A stretch of 58,544 nucleotides of DNA from positions 1 to 58,544 of the forward strand of contig NZ_SPHO01000030.1 in the NCBI RefSeq assembly GCF_005845215.1, written 5' to 3'. The position numbers and the translations under genes were made by a program. This document shows positions 7,101-13,398 of this stretch, piece by piece (the stretch's first letter is position 1; each line of letters begins with the position of its first letter). This DNA comes from Clostridium sp. 1001271st1 H5 (GTDB lineage: Bacteria > Bacillota > Clostridia > Lachnospirales > Lachnospiraceae). The notes below the pieces were generated by a model. It saw nothing but the letters and a program-made list of their open reading frames with translations. It made no database searches and had not been told where the DNA came from.

Positions 7101-9483
7101 TCTTACATCTTATGTGGATGACCCGGATTTCTGGGCTTCCAATAAAAATGAAACATTCCATAACACGGTAATCATGAAACGGGACGGCACAACCGTGGAA
7201 AATTCTCCCATCCGTCAGGACAGGACAGCGGCTGCCCAGTACGCCTGCACCAGCAATGTACTGAAAAAATCCCACATATCCTATAGTCCGGACACCAGAG
7301 AACTGACCTGGAAGCTAACGGTCAATGAAAACCAGGCTCCGCTGGGTGATGTTGTCATTACGGACGACCTGCCTGAAGGTTTAAGCTGTACCGCCGATAA
7401 TGTAAAAAACGCCATGCTGGACAATACCGTTTTCCCGCAGGGTGAAAATACCGGGCAGGATACAGGCACAGACGGCGGCTCTCAGGCTGGCCAAAAGGCG
7501 GGGATAACCGTTGGGCCGGATGACTCAGGCAGTCCCAACAAGAGAATCCTTATACGGCTGAAGGATGTAAAGCAGGCACATACCATCACCATTCCTGTTA
7601 CGGTTGATATAAATAATACATATTTCCGCAATAGCAGGGAAGTGTCAGTAGAAAACAGAGCAGTCCTTTCAGCTGCAGCCAATCCCGGAAAGACCGTGGA
7701 AGCTGTTTCAAAGATGGTACTGGAAAATGAGATTTTAAATAAAAAGGATATATCCCATGCAGGAAATACAGTAAACTACCAGGTATCGGTCAACCCTCTT
7801 GGCGTCAGCCTGACAGGAGGATACCCGGATATGGACCTGTACGTCAACGACACTCTGGATGCAGGGCTTTATATTGATTTGGAGTCCGTAAAACTGTATG
7901 AAGCCCTTCCGTCCCAAAGGGTTACACCGGACAGCAGCGGCCATTACAGGACCGGACTGACCATGGGCAGTGACGTGACGCCGCCATTGGACCAAATATA
8001 CTACAATGCAAAGGAAAATTCATTCTCTGTTCCGATACCGGATGCAGAGGGAAGCTATATCCTTACCTACAGTGCCTATGTTGTCCGGTCAGGAGTCAAG
8101 TTGAACAATGCCGTAAAACTGGTGGGAAGCATAATCCCGGAGGATTCCGGCAACAGCGGGTCCAGTGCTGCATTTACCCAGAAATCCTTTGGCACCGCCG
8201 GTTTTTCCCTGCCTTCGGAAAAATTCCTGTCCATCCAAATCAGGAAGGTTGACGGAGAGCTGCGTATACTGAAGGGAGCTGCGTTCGGTCTTTATTCAGA
8301 CCGGAGCGGGGATGCCCTTCTGGTGTCCGCACCATGTGACGACAACACGGGTATCTGTACCCTTGCGGTGCCCAGGAGCCGGATTGGAAACCTGGACCGG
8401 ATTTATTATAAAGAGATAAAAGCTCCTGAACATTACGCCCTCAATGACCAGTGGAATGAAATAAAAACAGATGAGATAAAGGATGAGGTGCTTACATTTA
8501 CCAATCTTCCCAGTGAAGACGGGGCAGCAGGAGCCATTCTGGTAAAAAAAATGGATGCAGATTCGTCCGCGGCCCTGAAAGATGCAGTATTCCGTCTCTA
8601 TACCGACCAAACATGCGCCATGCCTGCCGGGGAGGCATCCGTCACCGGTGAGGATGGAACAGCAGTCTTTACCGGTCTTTATCCGGGACGGACCTACTGG
8701 CTGAAGGAAGAGGAGGCTCCTGCCGGCTATGTCAAGACGGACCGTGTAACGGAAACCGTTGCGGTAAAAGACCTTCCGGCAGCCGTGGAGATTTACAATG
8801 AAAGAGCCAAAGCAGTCCTGACCATTCTTAAGACGGACCGTAAGACCGGCCTTCCCTTAAAAGGTGTAAAGCTGCAGCTGTTTTATGACCCTGCGTGCAC
8901 AATACCTGCCGGAGATGTGGCGGAGACAGATGAAAATGGAATGCATACCTTTACAGGACTGCAGCCCAGAACCGCCTACTACATAATGGAAATACAGCCG
9001 GCTGAAGGTTATCTGCCTGATTTGTCTGTGTATAGCGCTGCCACAGGTGAAAACACAGAGACAGATGCATCCGGACATGTGGCGATGGAAAGCAGCAGGC
9101 CGGAGCCGCCTCCCGCTCCGGAGGATGGGGATAATCCCTCCGATACCCCGGAAAACAATTTACAGGATTCCGGCCGGCCCCATGGTTCCGGTTCTTCCGG
9201 TTCTGGTTCCTCCGGCCATACGGCGGGACAGGGGGCCGCGCAAACGGATTATGCAGGACCTGGCCCTGGCGTACAAACCCAGGCCGGACCTGCCGTGACG
9301 CCGGAACAGGACCAGGCCCCAGGGCATGGTCCTAACAGCGCCATGTCAGATGATACGGACAGCAGCCCTGTCCCCCTGCCCAGGACCGGAGAAAACAACA
9401 ATACCGTCATGTGGCGGTGTCTGGCTGCTGCATCCCTGATGGGAATGCTGTTTCTGATGGCTGACCCCAAGAGAAGGAATTAG
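4141..9483 (+). CDS. Large LPXTG-anchored multidomain surface adhesin
   Basis: The 1780-residue protein has a signal peptide (about 1-29: KK, hydrophobic run, cut near AKGAD). Seven tandem 13-residue Asn/Ser/Gly/Glu repeats follow (174-264). The central region repeats motifs such as WTVTVN and WKLTVNEN, each once per about 200 residues, typical of stalk domains in Gram-positive adhesins. Three prealbumin-like CnaB/SpaA domains sit near 1360, 1463 and 1557. Each has an early Lys (RKVDG, VKKMDA, LKTDRK) and a late Glu (KEIKAP, KEEEAPAGY, MEIQPAEGY) of the kind that form internal isopeptide bonds. A Pro/Gly/Ser spacer, LPRTG at 1746-1750, a hydrophobic segment and the charged tail KRRN complete the sortase signal. 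No sortase gene is in the window, so a housekeeping sortase elsewhere probably attaches it. The ligand is unknown. The start follows AGGAGG. Confidence 0.88.
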   Translation: MKKPIKKLAAWLLVTILMLQNTMLTAKGADYGTDETVRTPGIYRDGRYLKDQDTVREQDVLEWVTEVSFSGESEEIEIPEGLLYFSKARSLITLAGPDGTVRAKTSLSEDQRILTVENPDYEKKERQKKSDEKLMNSDIITPPDNLFPSDNISPTESQEPGNAEDDGSSESASGNSQENPGNENSSGNSQENPGNENTSGNSQENPGNENTSDNSQENPGNESTSGNSQEKPGNENTSDNSQENPGNENTSGNSQENPGNESSSGGIMDNNDSQTISGYSNSASIHTHPALQASISPRGRHLLTSAEKDAPLGTDSQAAKIKQEDDENIQKTEESDTWEWDYILTVPCTIDTEQAAEDGTINIEGLSLRIAGNDADGTALNELKSQLYKEDSDGGVGERITGNYAVSLNTPLWLKMSIPSLKDMDAGTTYLITLPDALSPVDDGSMSLEKVLDGISSTTFGEVVWTSGSTVLEVTFIDFGPIAVSGGTITYKDLRDVEIYYSCKLNHDNLDTDDKGIVTISLPGGTEVSFTISERLPQPPKLEKDGTWDADGTIHWKITYTQPVKGYIEDNQDSIPKIIRDRIPSELEYADGTARAAAHLNTVSVPQYDKDTQILTCDISSLPPGETVEITYDTILKDNTLSNIWARPGGGLSFTNQAEALDENGVSVNPSIQAAKTVQVPSDWPGRNMIAKHGRTIEPQADGDQWKINWTVTVNTVSRDFEHLYVIDEMGKGLELDKDSILINGINADDISTIDKIITADPVSAKTMLEIKLIENSTPKTAEAVYTITYTTAIDQDYFDQNNQNSQAGQGLTAEDLSNKVSLDYAWPDGSGPGSDRMPPSVSKGPGDLNINNNLILKSARAYDKSAHTITWTVTVNPNKVNMTSIHLTDELITPPAPGEYRHVFVPGASTEEVEANKDDCLDAICAAIEKGLEQAGITGANPDCFNRNNVSLDSVQGQSGNPSPVLALDLLDIRLGDIGKNSFDFTLTSYVDDPDFWASNKNETFHNTVIMKRDGTTVENSPIRQDRTAAAQYACTSNVLKKSHISYSPDTRELTWKLTVNENQAPLGDVVITDDLPEGLSCTADNVKNAMLDNTVFPQGENTGQDTGTDGGSQAGQKAGITVGPDDSGSPNKRILIRLKDVKQAHTITIPVTVDINNTYFRNSREVSVENRAVLSAAANPGKTVEAVSKMVLENEILNKKDISHAGNTVNYQVSVNPLGVSLTGGYPDMDLYVNDTLDAGLYIDLESVKLYEALPSQRVTPDSSGHYRTGLTMGSDVTPPLDQIYYNAKENSFSVPIPDAEGSYILTYSAYVVRSGVKLNNAVKLVGSIIPEDSGNSGSSAAFTQKSFGTAGFSLPSEKFLSIQIRKVDGELRILKGAAFGLYSDRSGDALLVSAPCDDNTGICTLAVPRSRIGNLDRIYYKEIKAPEHYALNDQWNEIKTDEIKDEVLTFTNLPSEDGAAGAILVKKMDADSSAALKDAVFRLYTDQTCAMPAGEASVTGEDGTAVFTGLYPGRTYWLKEEEAPAGYVKTDRVTETVAVKDLPAAVEIYNERAKAVLTILKTDRKTGLPLKGVKLQLFYDPACTIPAGDVAETDENGMHTFTGLQPRTAYYIMEIQPAEGYLPDLSVYSAATGENTETDASGHVAMESSRPEPPPAPEDGDNPSDTPENNLQDSGRPHGSGSSGSGSSGHTAGQGAAQTDYAGPGPGVQTQAGPAVTPEQDQAPGHGPNSAMSDDTDSSPVPLPRTGENNNTVMWRCLAAASLMGMLFLMADPKRRN
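4660..4932 (+). repeat. Seven in-frame 39-bp coding repeats
   Basis: Each unit encodes a variant of GNSQENPGNENTS. Units differ by a few bases (G/D at position 1, N/S near the end, one K for N). They preserve the frame and will be prone to slippage, changing the length of the spacer near the N-terminus of the adhesin. Confidence 0.9.
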
Positions 9484-9533
9484 CTTTATGATACTTTACT
9501 ATGGTCACAAAATAGTATATAATAGCAATAAAT
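9479..9533 (+). repeat. Copy B of the 55-bp promoter-bearing repeat
   Basis: It is almost identical to 2205-2259. It includes the TAG stop codon of the adhesin gene (9481-9483). It carries TTTACT (9495-9500), a 17-base spacer and a perfect TATAAT (9518-9523). A hairpin terminator begins 37 bases after the -10, so any transcript would be only about 65 nt. Confidence 0.75.
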
Positions 9534-9559
9534 ATCAGGAAGTTGTTGCTATATGAATC

Positions 9560-9595
9560 AATCCAGGAGGCGTCAGCAAACGCCTCCTGGATTTT
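9560..9595 (+). terminator. Intrinsic terminator after the adhesin gene
   Basis: AATCCAGGAGGCG (9560-9572) pairs with CGCCTCCTGGATT (9581-9593), a 13-bp perfect stem, followed by a short T-run. It would end both the adhesin transcript and any short RNA started in repeat copy B. Confidence 0.8.
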
Positions 9596-9653
9596 CGATA
9601 GCACTTCACAAAACGGTTCAGCATGTACCGGGCGGATTTTACAGGCAGCCATA

Positions 9654-10523
9654 TTAAGCGATTGCAATTACAGGCTCCTGGTTCCGGTACTGTTCAATGG
9701 CCTGTTCCAGCCTGGCCAGCATTTTTTCCCTGTCACCGGGCAGGGTTCCCCGCACCCTGAATTCAATGCGGTCGTGGAAACCGTCATATTCCAGCGGTTC
9801 TTCGGCAGTCAGCCTCTCCAGAAGCAGCCGTTCCTCCTGCAGGTTTTCCAGTTCCGTGGCAGGAACAAAGGTTTTTGCCTGGGCCTCTTGATACAGAGGG
9901 GCGCTGTGAAACAGAAAAAGTGAGAAGTTTATGATGCGCCTGGGCTTGGTGCGGTTGAAGAATTCTGCGGTGGCAGCTGCATTTTCGGCCCCCCTTCCAT
10001 GGCCTGCAATTCCGGTCATGATATGGGCATCAAAAATGAATCCCGCACTTTGAATCCGGTCAATCTGACGGTATGCCTGGTCCAGATTGTGGTCCTTTCC
10101 CATACGGCGCAGGACGTCGTCCAGACCGCTCTCAATGCCCAGGTACAGATGACATACGCCTGCAGCCCGGAGGGCCTGCAGCTCTTCCTGAGATTTGGCT
10201 TGTATATTGGTTACTGTGGCGTCCATATTGATGGCGCTGCAATCCGGAAAATACCGGTGAATCAGGTCTGTTATCTTCAGCAGACGGTCTGTGTCCAGCC
10301 CAAAGGCATTGCCGTCTCCGAGAAAGACGCGCATTGGATTGCCGCCCAGGTTCCGGACCCGCGCCAGCTCTGCCTCTATCTGCTCCATGGGAAGTTCCCT
10401 GTATTTCAGGTGCCGGAACAGAGTGCAGAATTTACACCGGTTGTAGGAGCAGCCAACGGCAACCGGAAGCATATAGGACGAACGTTCCATGGGACCACGG
10501 CAGATTTGTCCTTCATAATTCAT
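9654..10523 (-). CDS. Radical SAM family protein
   Basis: The 289-residue protein carries a cluster motif GCSYNRCKFC at 24-33, a CX4CX2C spacing rather than the classical CX3CX2C. It should hold a 4Fe-4S cluster that cleaves S-adenosylmethionine. Further family signs are a Gly-rich FLGDGNAFG segment, NMDATVTN, and LYLGIESG, a common SAM-binding strand in the family. It has no B12-binding domain and no extra iron-sulfur cluster domain, so it is a short, cytosolic, single-domain enzyme. Substrate and reaction cannot be assigned. It is a single gene convergent with the adhesin and divergent from the V4R gene. The start follows AGGAGGG on the minus strand. Confidence 0.8.
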   Translation of the reverse strand: MNYEGQICRGPMERSSYMLPVAVGCSYNRCKFCTLFRHLKYRELPMEQIEAELARVRNLGGNPMRVFLGDGNAFGLDTDRLLKITDLIHRYFPDCSAINMDATVTNIQAKSQEELQALRAAGVCHLYLGIESGLDDVLRRMGKDHNLDQAYRQIDRIQSAGFIFDAHIMTGIAGHGRGAENAAATAEFFNRTKPRRIINFSLFLFHSAPLYQEAQAKTFVPATELENLQEERLLLERLTAEEPLEYDGFHDRIEFRVRGTLPGDREKMLARLEQAIEQYRNQEPVIAIA

Positions 10524-10670
10524 AGAAATCCCTCCTGAAAATCATAAAAGTATCACTGTTTTTATCTGCTTTTATTTTACCACGCCGGAGGCCGGTTCAC
10601 AATCCGAAACTTGGAAACCCCTGCCGGAACCCTTCCGGAGGGCCAAACTGGAAACATAAGGATTTTCACG

Positions 10671-10699
10671 TTGAAGTTTATAGACATTAGGGGTACAAT
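10671..10699 (+). promoter_or_regulatory. Promoter of the V4R-cyclase operon
   Basis: TTGAAG (10671-10676), a 17-base spacer and TACAAT (10694-10699), about 39 bases before the V4R start codon. Confidence 0.6.
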
Positions 10700-10737
10700 A
10701 TGCTTATATACATATAAATCATACGGGGTACAGATAA

Positions 10738-11274
10738 ATGACAGCTAATATATTTCTTAAGGAGCAGAAGAAACCAGAACTGGCGGATTACATGAATTTC
10801 AGCGCTGACGGACGCGGAAACCTGGGCGGGGATATACCGGTGGCGGTTTACCGTCTGATGGAATACTCCCTGAAGGAGGAACTGGAAGACAGATTTGGGA
10901 CGGAAGAGCAGAAACAGATTTTCCGCAGTGCAGGATACCGTGCAGGCGTGTTTTTTGTTAAAAACCAGCTGGATTTATCCCAGGAGCTGAACGCATTCAT
11001 AGCAGCACTTCAGTCCCGGCTTGCGGAATTAAAGATAGGCGTCCTGCGGGTGGAACGGTTTGAGGAAAATAGCGGAAAACTCATACTGACTGTCTCCGAG
11101 GATGCAGACTGCTCAGGCCTTCCCCTGCTGGGGGAAGCTGTCTGCAATTACGATGAGGGATTTATATCAGGTATCATGTCCACATACATGAAACGCAAAT
11201 ACTCTGCGGTGGAGATTGACTGCTGGGCGACCGGCGACCGGGTATGCAGATTCTGCGTAGAACCGGAAGAATAA
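10738..11274 (+). CDS. V4R (4-vinyl-reductase-like) small-molecule or metal sensor
   Basis: The 178-residue protein looks like a stand-alone V4R domain: helical N-terminal part, then GYRAGVFFVKNQ, then a C-terminal alpha/beta core. Its end is rich in Cys (DCSGLP, EAVCNYDEG, and DCWATGDRVCRFC at about 160-173). V4R domains bind small hydrophobic ligands, and the Cys-rich C-terminus is a known metal-binding feature. The cyclase gene starts 20 bases downstream, so this protein probably senses a signal and passes it to that enzyme. The ribosome site is weak (GGGGTA), so low translation or a different start is possible. The family call is good; the ligand is unknown. Confidence 0.75.
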   Translation: MTANIFLKEQKKPELADYMNFSADGRGNLGGDIPVAVYRLMEYSLKEELEDRFGTEEQKQIFRSAGYRAGVFFVKNQLDLSQELNAFIAALQSRLAELKIGVLRVERFEENSGKLILTVSEDADCSGLPLLGEAVCNYDEGFISGIMSTYMKRKYSAVEIDCWATGDRVCRFCVEPEE

Positions 11275-11293
11275 GGAATAATGAGGCACGGAA

Positions 11294-12535
11294 ATGGAAC
11301 ATGATAATTGCGACCAATTATTTGAATACCTGAGAAGCATCTTATATGACCGTCATATCCAGACCCTGGATATAGAAAGCCTGGATGAGCCATACCGTAA
11401 ATTAGGGCAGGGACTTAAGGTTCTTCAGAAGGCCGTGGAAGAGCTTCTTGCCTTTTCCGCCGATATATCACAGGGAAATCTTTCGGGTCCATGTCCTTCC
11501 AGGGATAACTTTCTCTGCGTGAACATGAAAAACCTGCACGCAAATTTAAATCATCTGACCTGGCAGGCAAAACAGGTTGCCGCAGGGGATTATTCCCAGC
11601 ATGTATCCTATCTGGGCGAGTTTTCCGAAGCATTCAACACCATGACGGCCCAGCTCAAGGAACGGGAAGCGCTTCTGAAAGAGGAGGCTGAAATCGCCAG
11701 AAAAAGGGCGGCGGTCATCGAAGAGTACAATGAGCTTCTGGTGGAGATGACCAGGAAAAGGAATGAATGGATACTGGTGGTGGATGCGGACACCCGCGAT
11801 ATCACATATTGTAACAAACGCAAGGATGAGATACGAATTGACCCTGCTTTCTGCGAAATCTGCAACAACCGTTTCTTTTTCCGGAACAGTATTTTAAACT
11901 GGCAGGACAGTGAACAGTATAAGATATGGGAAATCGGAGATGAGGACCACGGCTTTTACCGTATTACCACTTTTTCCATCGAATGGGCCGGCCACAACGC
12001 CTTTGCCCATATTGTGGTGGACATTACCAATGAAAAGATGACGGAAAACAGACTGGCAAGCAAAGCATATTACGATTCAGGCACGGGAATCCGCAACCGT
12101 CTGTTCTTTGAGGAATATATGGAGGCGCACTTAAATAAGAAATCCGACATTACATTATGTTATCTGGACCTGGACGGCTTAAAATTTGTCAATGACCAAT
12201 TCGGACACAATGAAGGTGACTGCTACATCCGCAGGTTTGTGTCTGTCATTGAAAATTCCTTCCGCAGCTCAGATGTGTTTGCCCGGATTGGCGGGGATGA
12301 ATTCTGCGTGATACTGCCGAATAACGACAGGGATGCTGTGGAGCGCAGGTTTGCCGAGGTGCTGGAACAATTTGTGGCTGAAAATGACAAAGAATACCCT
12401 GTAAGCTTCAGCTACGGGGTGGTACAAATAGATGGAACCAACAGCAATTTGACCATGGACGGCATTATCAGGGAAGCAGACGCCGCCATGTATCAATGCA
12501 AAAAGAACAACAAAGAAAAATATCATAAAGCATGA
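11294..12535 (+). CDS. Soluble diguanylate cyclase (HAMP-like, PAS-like, GGDEF)
   Basis: The 413-residue protein makes cyclic di-GMP from two GTP. It has no membrane segment. The N-terminal 140 residues are HAMP-like (QVAAGDYSQHVSYLGEFSEAFNTM). A coiled coil (about 118-150) leads to a PAS-like domain (about 155-255) and a C-terminal GGDEF domain (about 260-413). The active site GGDEF is intact near residue 332. RSSD lies five residues before it, the spacing of the RxxD inhibitory site, so product feedback is expected. A sensor domain is missing from the chain, which fits the V4R protein encoded just upstream serving as the input in trans. The start follows a GAGGCACGG site and the gap to the V4R gene is 19 bases. 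Confidence 0.85.
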   Translation: MEHDNCDQLFEYLRSILYDRHIQTLDIESLDEPYRKLGQGLKVLQKAVEELLAFSADISQGNLSGPCPSRDNFLCVNMKNLHANLNHLTWQAKQVAAGDYSQHVSYLGEFSEAFNTMTAQLKEREALLKEEAEIARKRAAVIEEYNELLVEMTRKRNEWILVVDADTRDITYCNKRKDEIRIDPAFCEICNNRFFFRNSILNWQDSEQYKIWEIGDEDHGFYRITTFSIEWAGHNAFAHIVVDITNEKMTENRLASKAYYDSGTGIRNRLFFEEYMEAHLNKKSDITLCYLDLDGLKFVNDQFGHNEGDCYIRRFVSVIENSFRSSDVFARIGGDEFCVILPNNDRDAVERRFAEVLEQFVAENDKEYPVSFSYGVVQIDGTNSNLTMDGIIREADAAMYQCKKNNKEKYHKA

Positions 12536-12549
12536 AGGAAAGGAGCGCC

Positions 12550-12597
12550 ATGAAGCTCTGCATTGCATTATCTGGAATGGTTATAGTGGGATTATAA
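12550..12597 (+). CDS. Short leader ORF (15 codons) ahead of the acetyltransferase gene
   Basis: ATG at 12550 follows a strong AAAGGAG site at good spacing and ends with TAA at 12595-12597. It encodes a small hydrophobic peptide (MKLCIALSGMVIVGL), and the next gene starts 20 bases later. Drug-resistance and acetyltransferase genes are often preceded by translated leader peptides that sense ribosome stalling. That role is an inference, and no alternative hairpin pair is obvious here. Confidence 0.4.
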   Translation: MKLCIALSGMVIVGL

Positions 12598-12617
12598 GAA
12601 TAACAGGAGGATTTCAA

Positions 12618-13247
12618 GTGACTATTCCAGAGAAAACAGTTTATCCCCGCACAGGAGATAAGGAAACAATTTATTTAAAAAATGTAATCACAGACCCCGC
12701 CATAACAGTGGGGGATTACACCATGTATAATGATTTTGTCAATGACCCGGCTTTATTCGAAAAGAACAACGTGCTGTACCATTACCCCATCAACCATGAC
12801 CGGCTTGTCATAGGAAAATTTTGTTCCATTGCCTGTGGCGCCCGGTTCCTGTTTAACAGTGCAAACCATACCATGGGCTCCCTTTCCACCTATCCATTTC
12901 CCCTGTTCTTTGAAGAATGGGGACTGGACCGGACGGATGTTGCCCAAGCATGGGATAATAAGGGCGATATTGTCATTGGCAATGATGTATGGATTGGCTA
13001 TGAGGCAGTCATCATGGCAGGAGTTACCATTGGGGACGGCGCCGTCATCGGCGCCAGAGCAGTGGTGACAAAGGATGTGCCCCCATATACGATTGTGGGC
13101 GGCGTACCTGCCAGGCCTATCCGGCTGCGCTTTTTGCAGCAGACCGTGGATGCCCTCCTGGAGCTGGCATGGTGGGACTGGCCCAAAGAACAGATAGCAG
13201 CAAACCTGCGCTGGATACAGTCCGGCAGGATTGATTTGCTGAAATAA
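12618..13247 (+). CDS. Xenobiotic acetyltransferase, Vat/CatB-like hexapeptide-repeat family
   Basis: The 209-residue protein carries the left-handed beta-helix (hexapeptide repeat) signature of acetyl-CoA O-acetyltransferases: IVIGNDVWIGYEAVIMAGVTIG, GAVIGARAVVTKDV and IVGGVPARPI. The Vat/CatB hallmarks NSANHTMG, with the catalytic-type His, and the YPFPLF segment are present. Members acetylate streptogramin A or chloramphenicol, but many relatives have unknown natural substrates, so resistance should not be assumed. Translation starts at GTG (12618), set by AGGAGG at 12605-12610. It lies 82 bases after the cyclase gene with a leader ORF between them, and no separate promoter is obvious. A terminator follows. 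Confidence 0.8.
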   Translation: MTIPEKTVYPRTGDKETIYLKNVITDPAITVGDYTMYNDFVNDPALFEKNNVLYHYPINHDRLVIGKFCSIACGARFLFNSANHTMGSLSTYPFPLFFEEWGLDRTDVAQAWDNKGDIVIGNDVWIGYEAVIMAGVTIGDGAVIGARAVVTKDVPPYTIVGGVPARPIRLRFLQQTVDALLELAWWDWPKEQIAANLRWIQSGRIDLLK

Positions 13248-13253
13248 AAAAGA

Positions 13254-13290
13254 GGGGATTTTCCCAGAAGGGAGAATCCCCCCTTCCTGC
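13254..13290 (+). terminator. Terminator-like hairpin after the acetyltransferase gene
   Basis: GGGGATTTTCCC (13254-13265) pairs with GGGAGAATCCCC (13270-13281) around a four-base loop, with one G-U pair. The following T-tract is poor (CCTTCC), so termination may be partial. Confidence 0.6.
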
Positions 13291-13316
13291 CTTAACTGTA
13301 TGGGGAATAATTTACA

Positions 13317-13345
13317 TTGTTATATGTAAGAAGCTGTTATATAAT
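13317..13345 (+). promoter_or_regulatory. Promoter of the sensor cyclase gene
   Basis: TTGTTA (13317-13322), a 17-base spacer and TATAAT (13340-13345), upstream of the start at 13399. Confidence 0.6.
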
Positions 13346-13398
13346 GGATGGAATGTTATGTCCATACATAATAGATGCAAAGGACCGGGAGAATATCC

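Noticed and set aside
1..10700. Prophage or insertion sequence at the accessory surface region
   Set aside because: No transposase, integrase, phage structural gene or flanking terminal repeats; only the 55-bp direct repeats are present.
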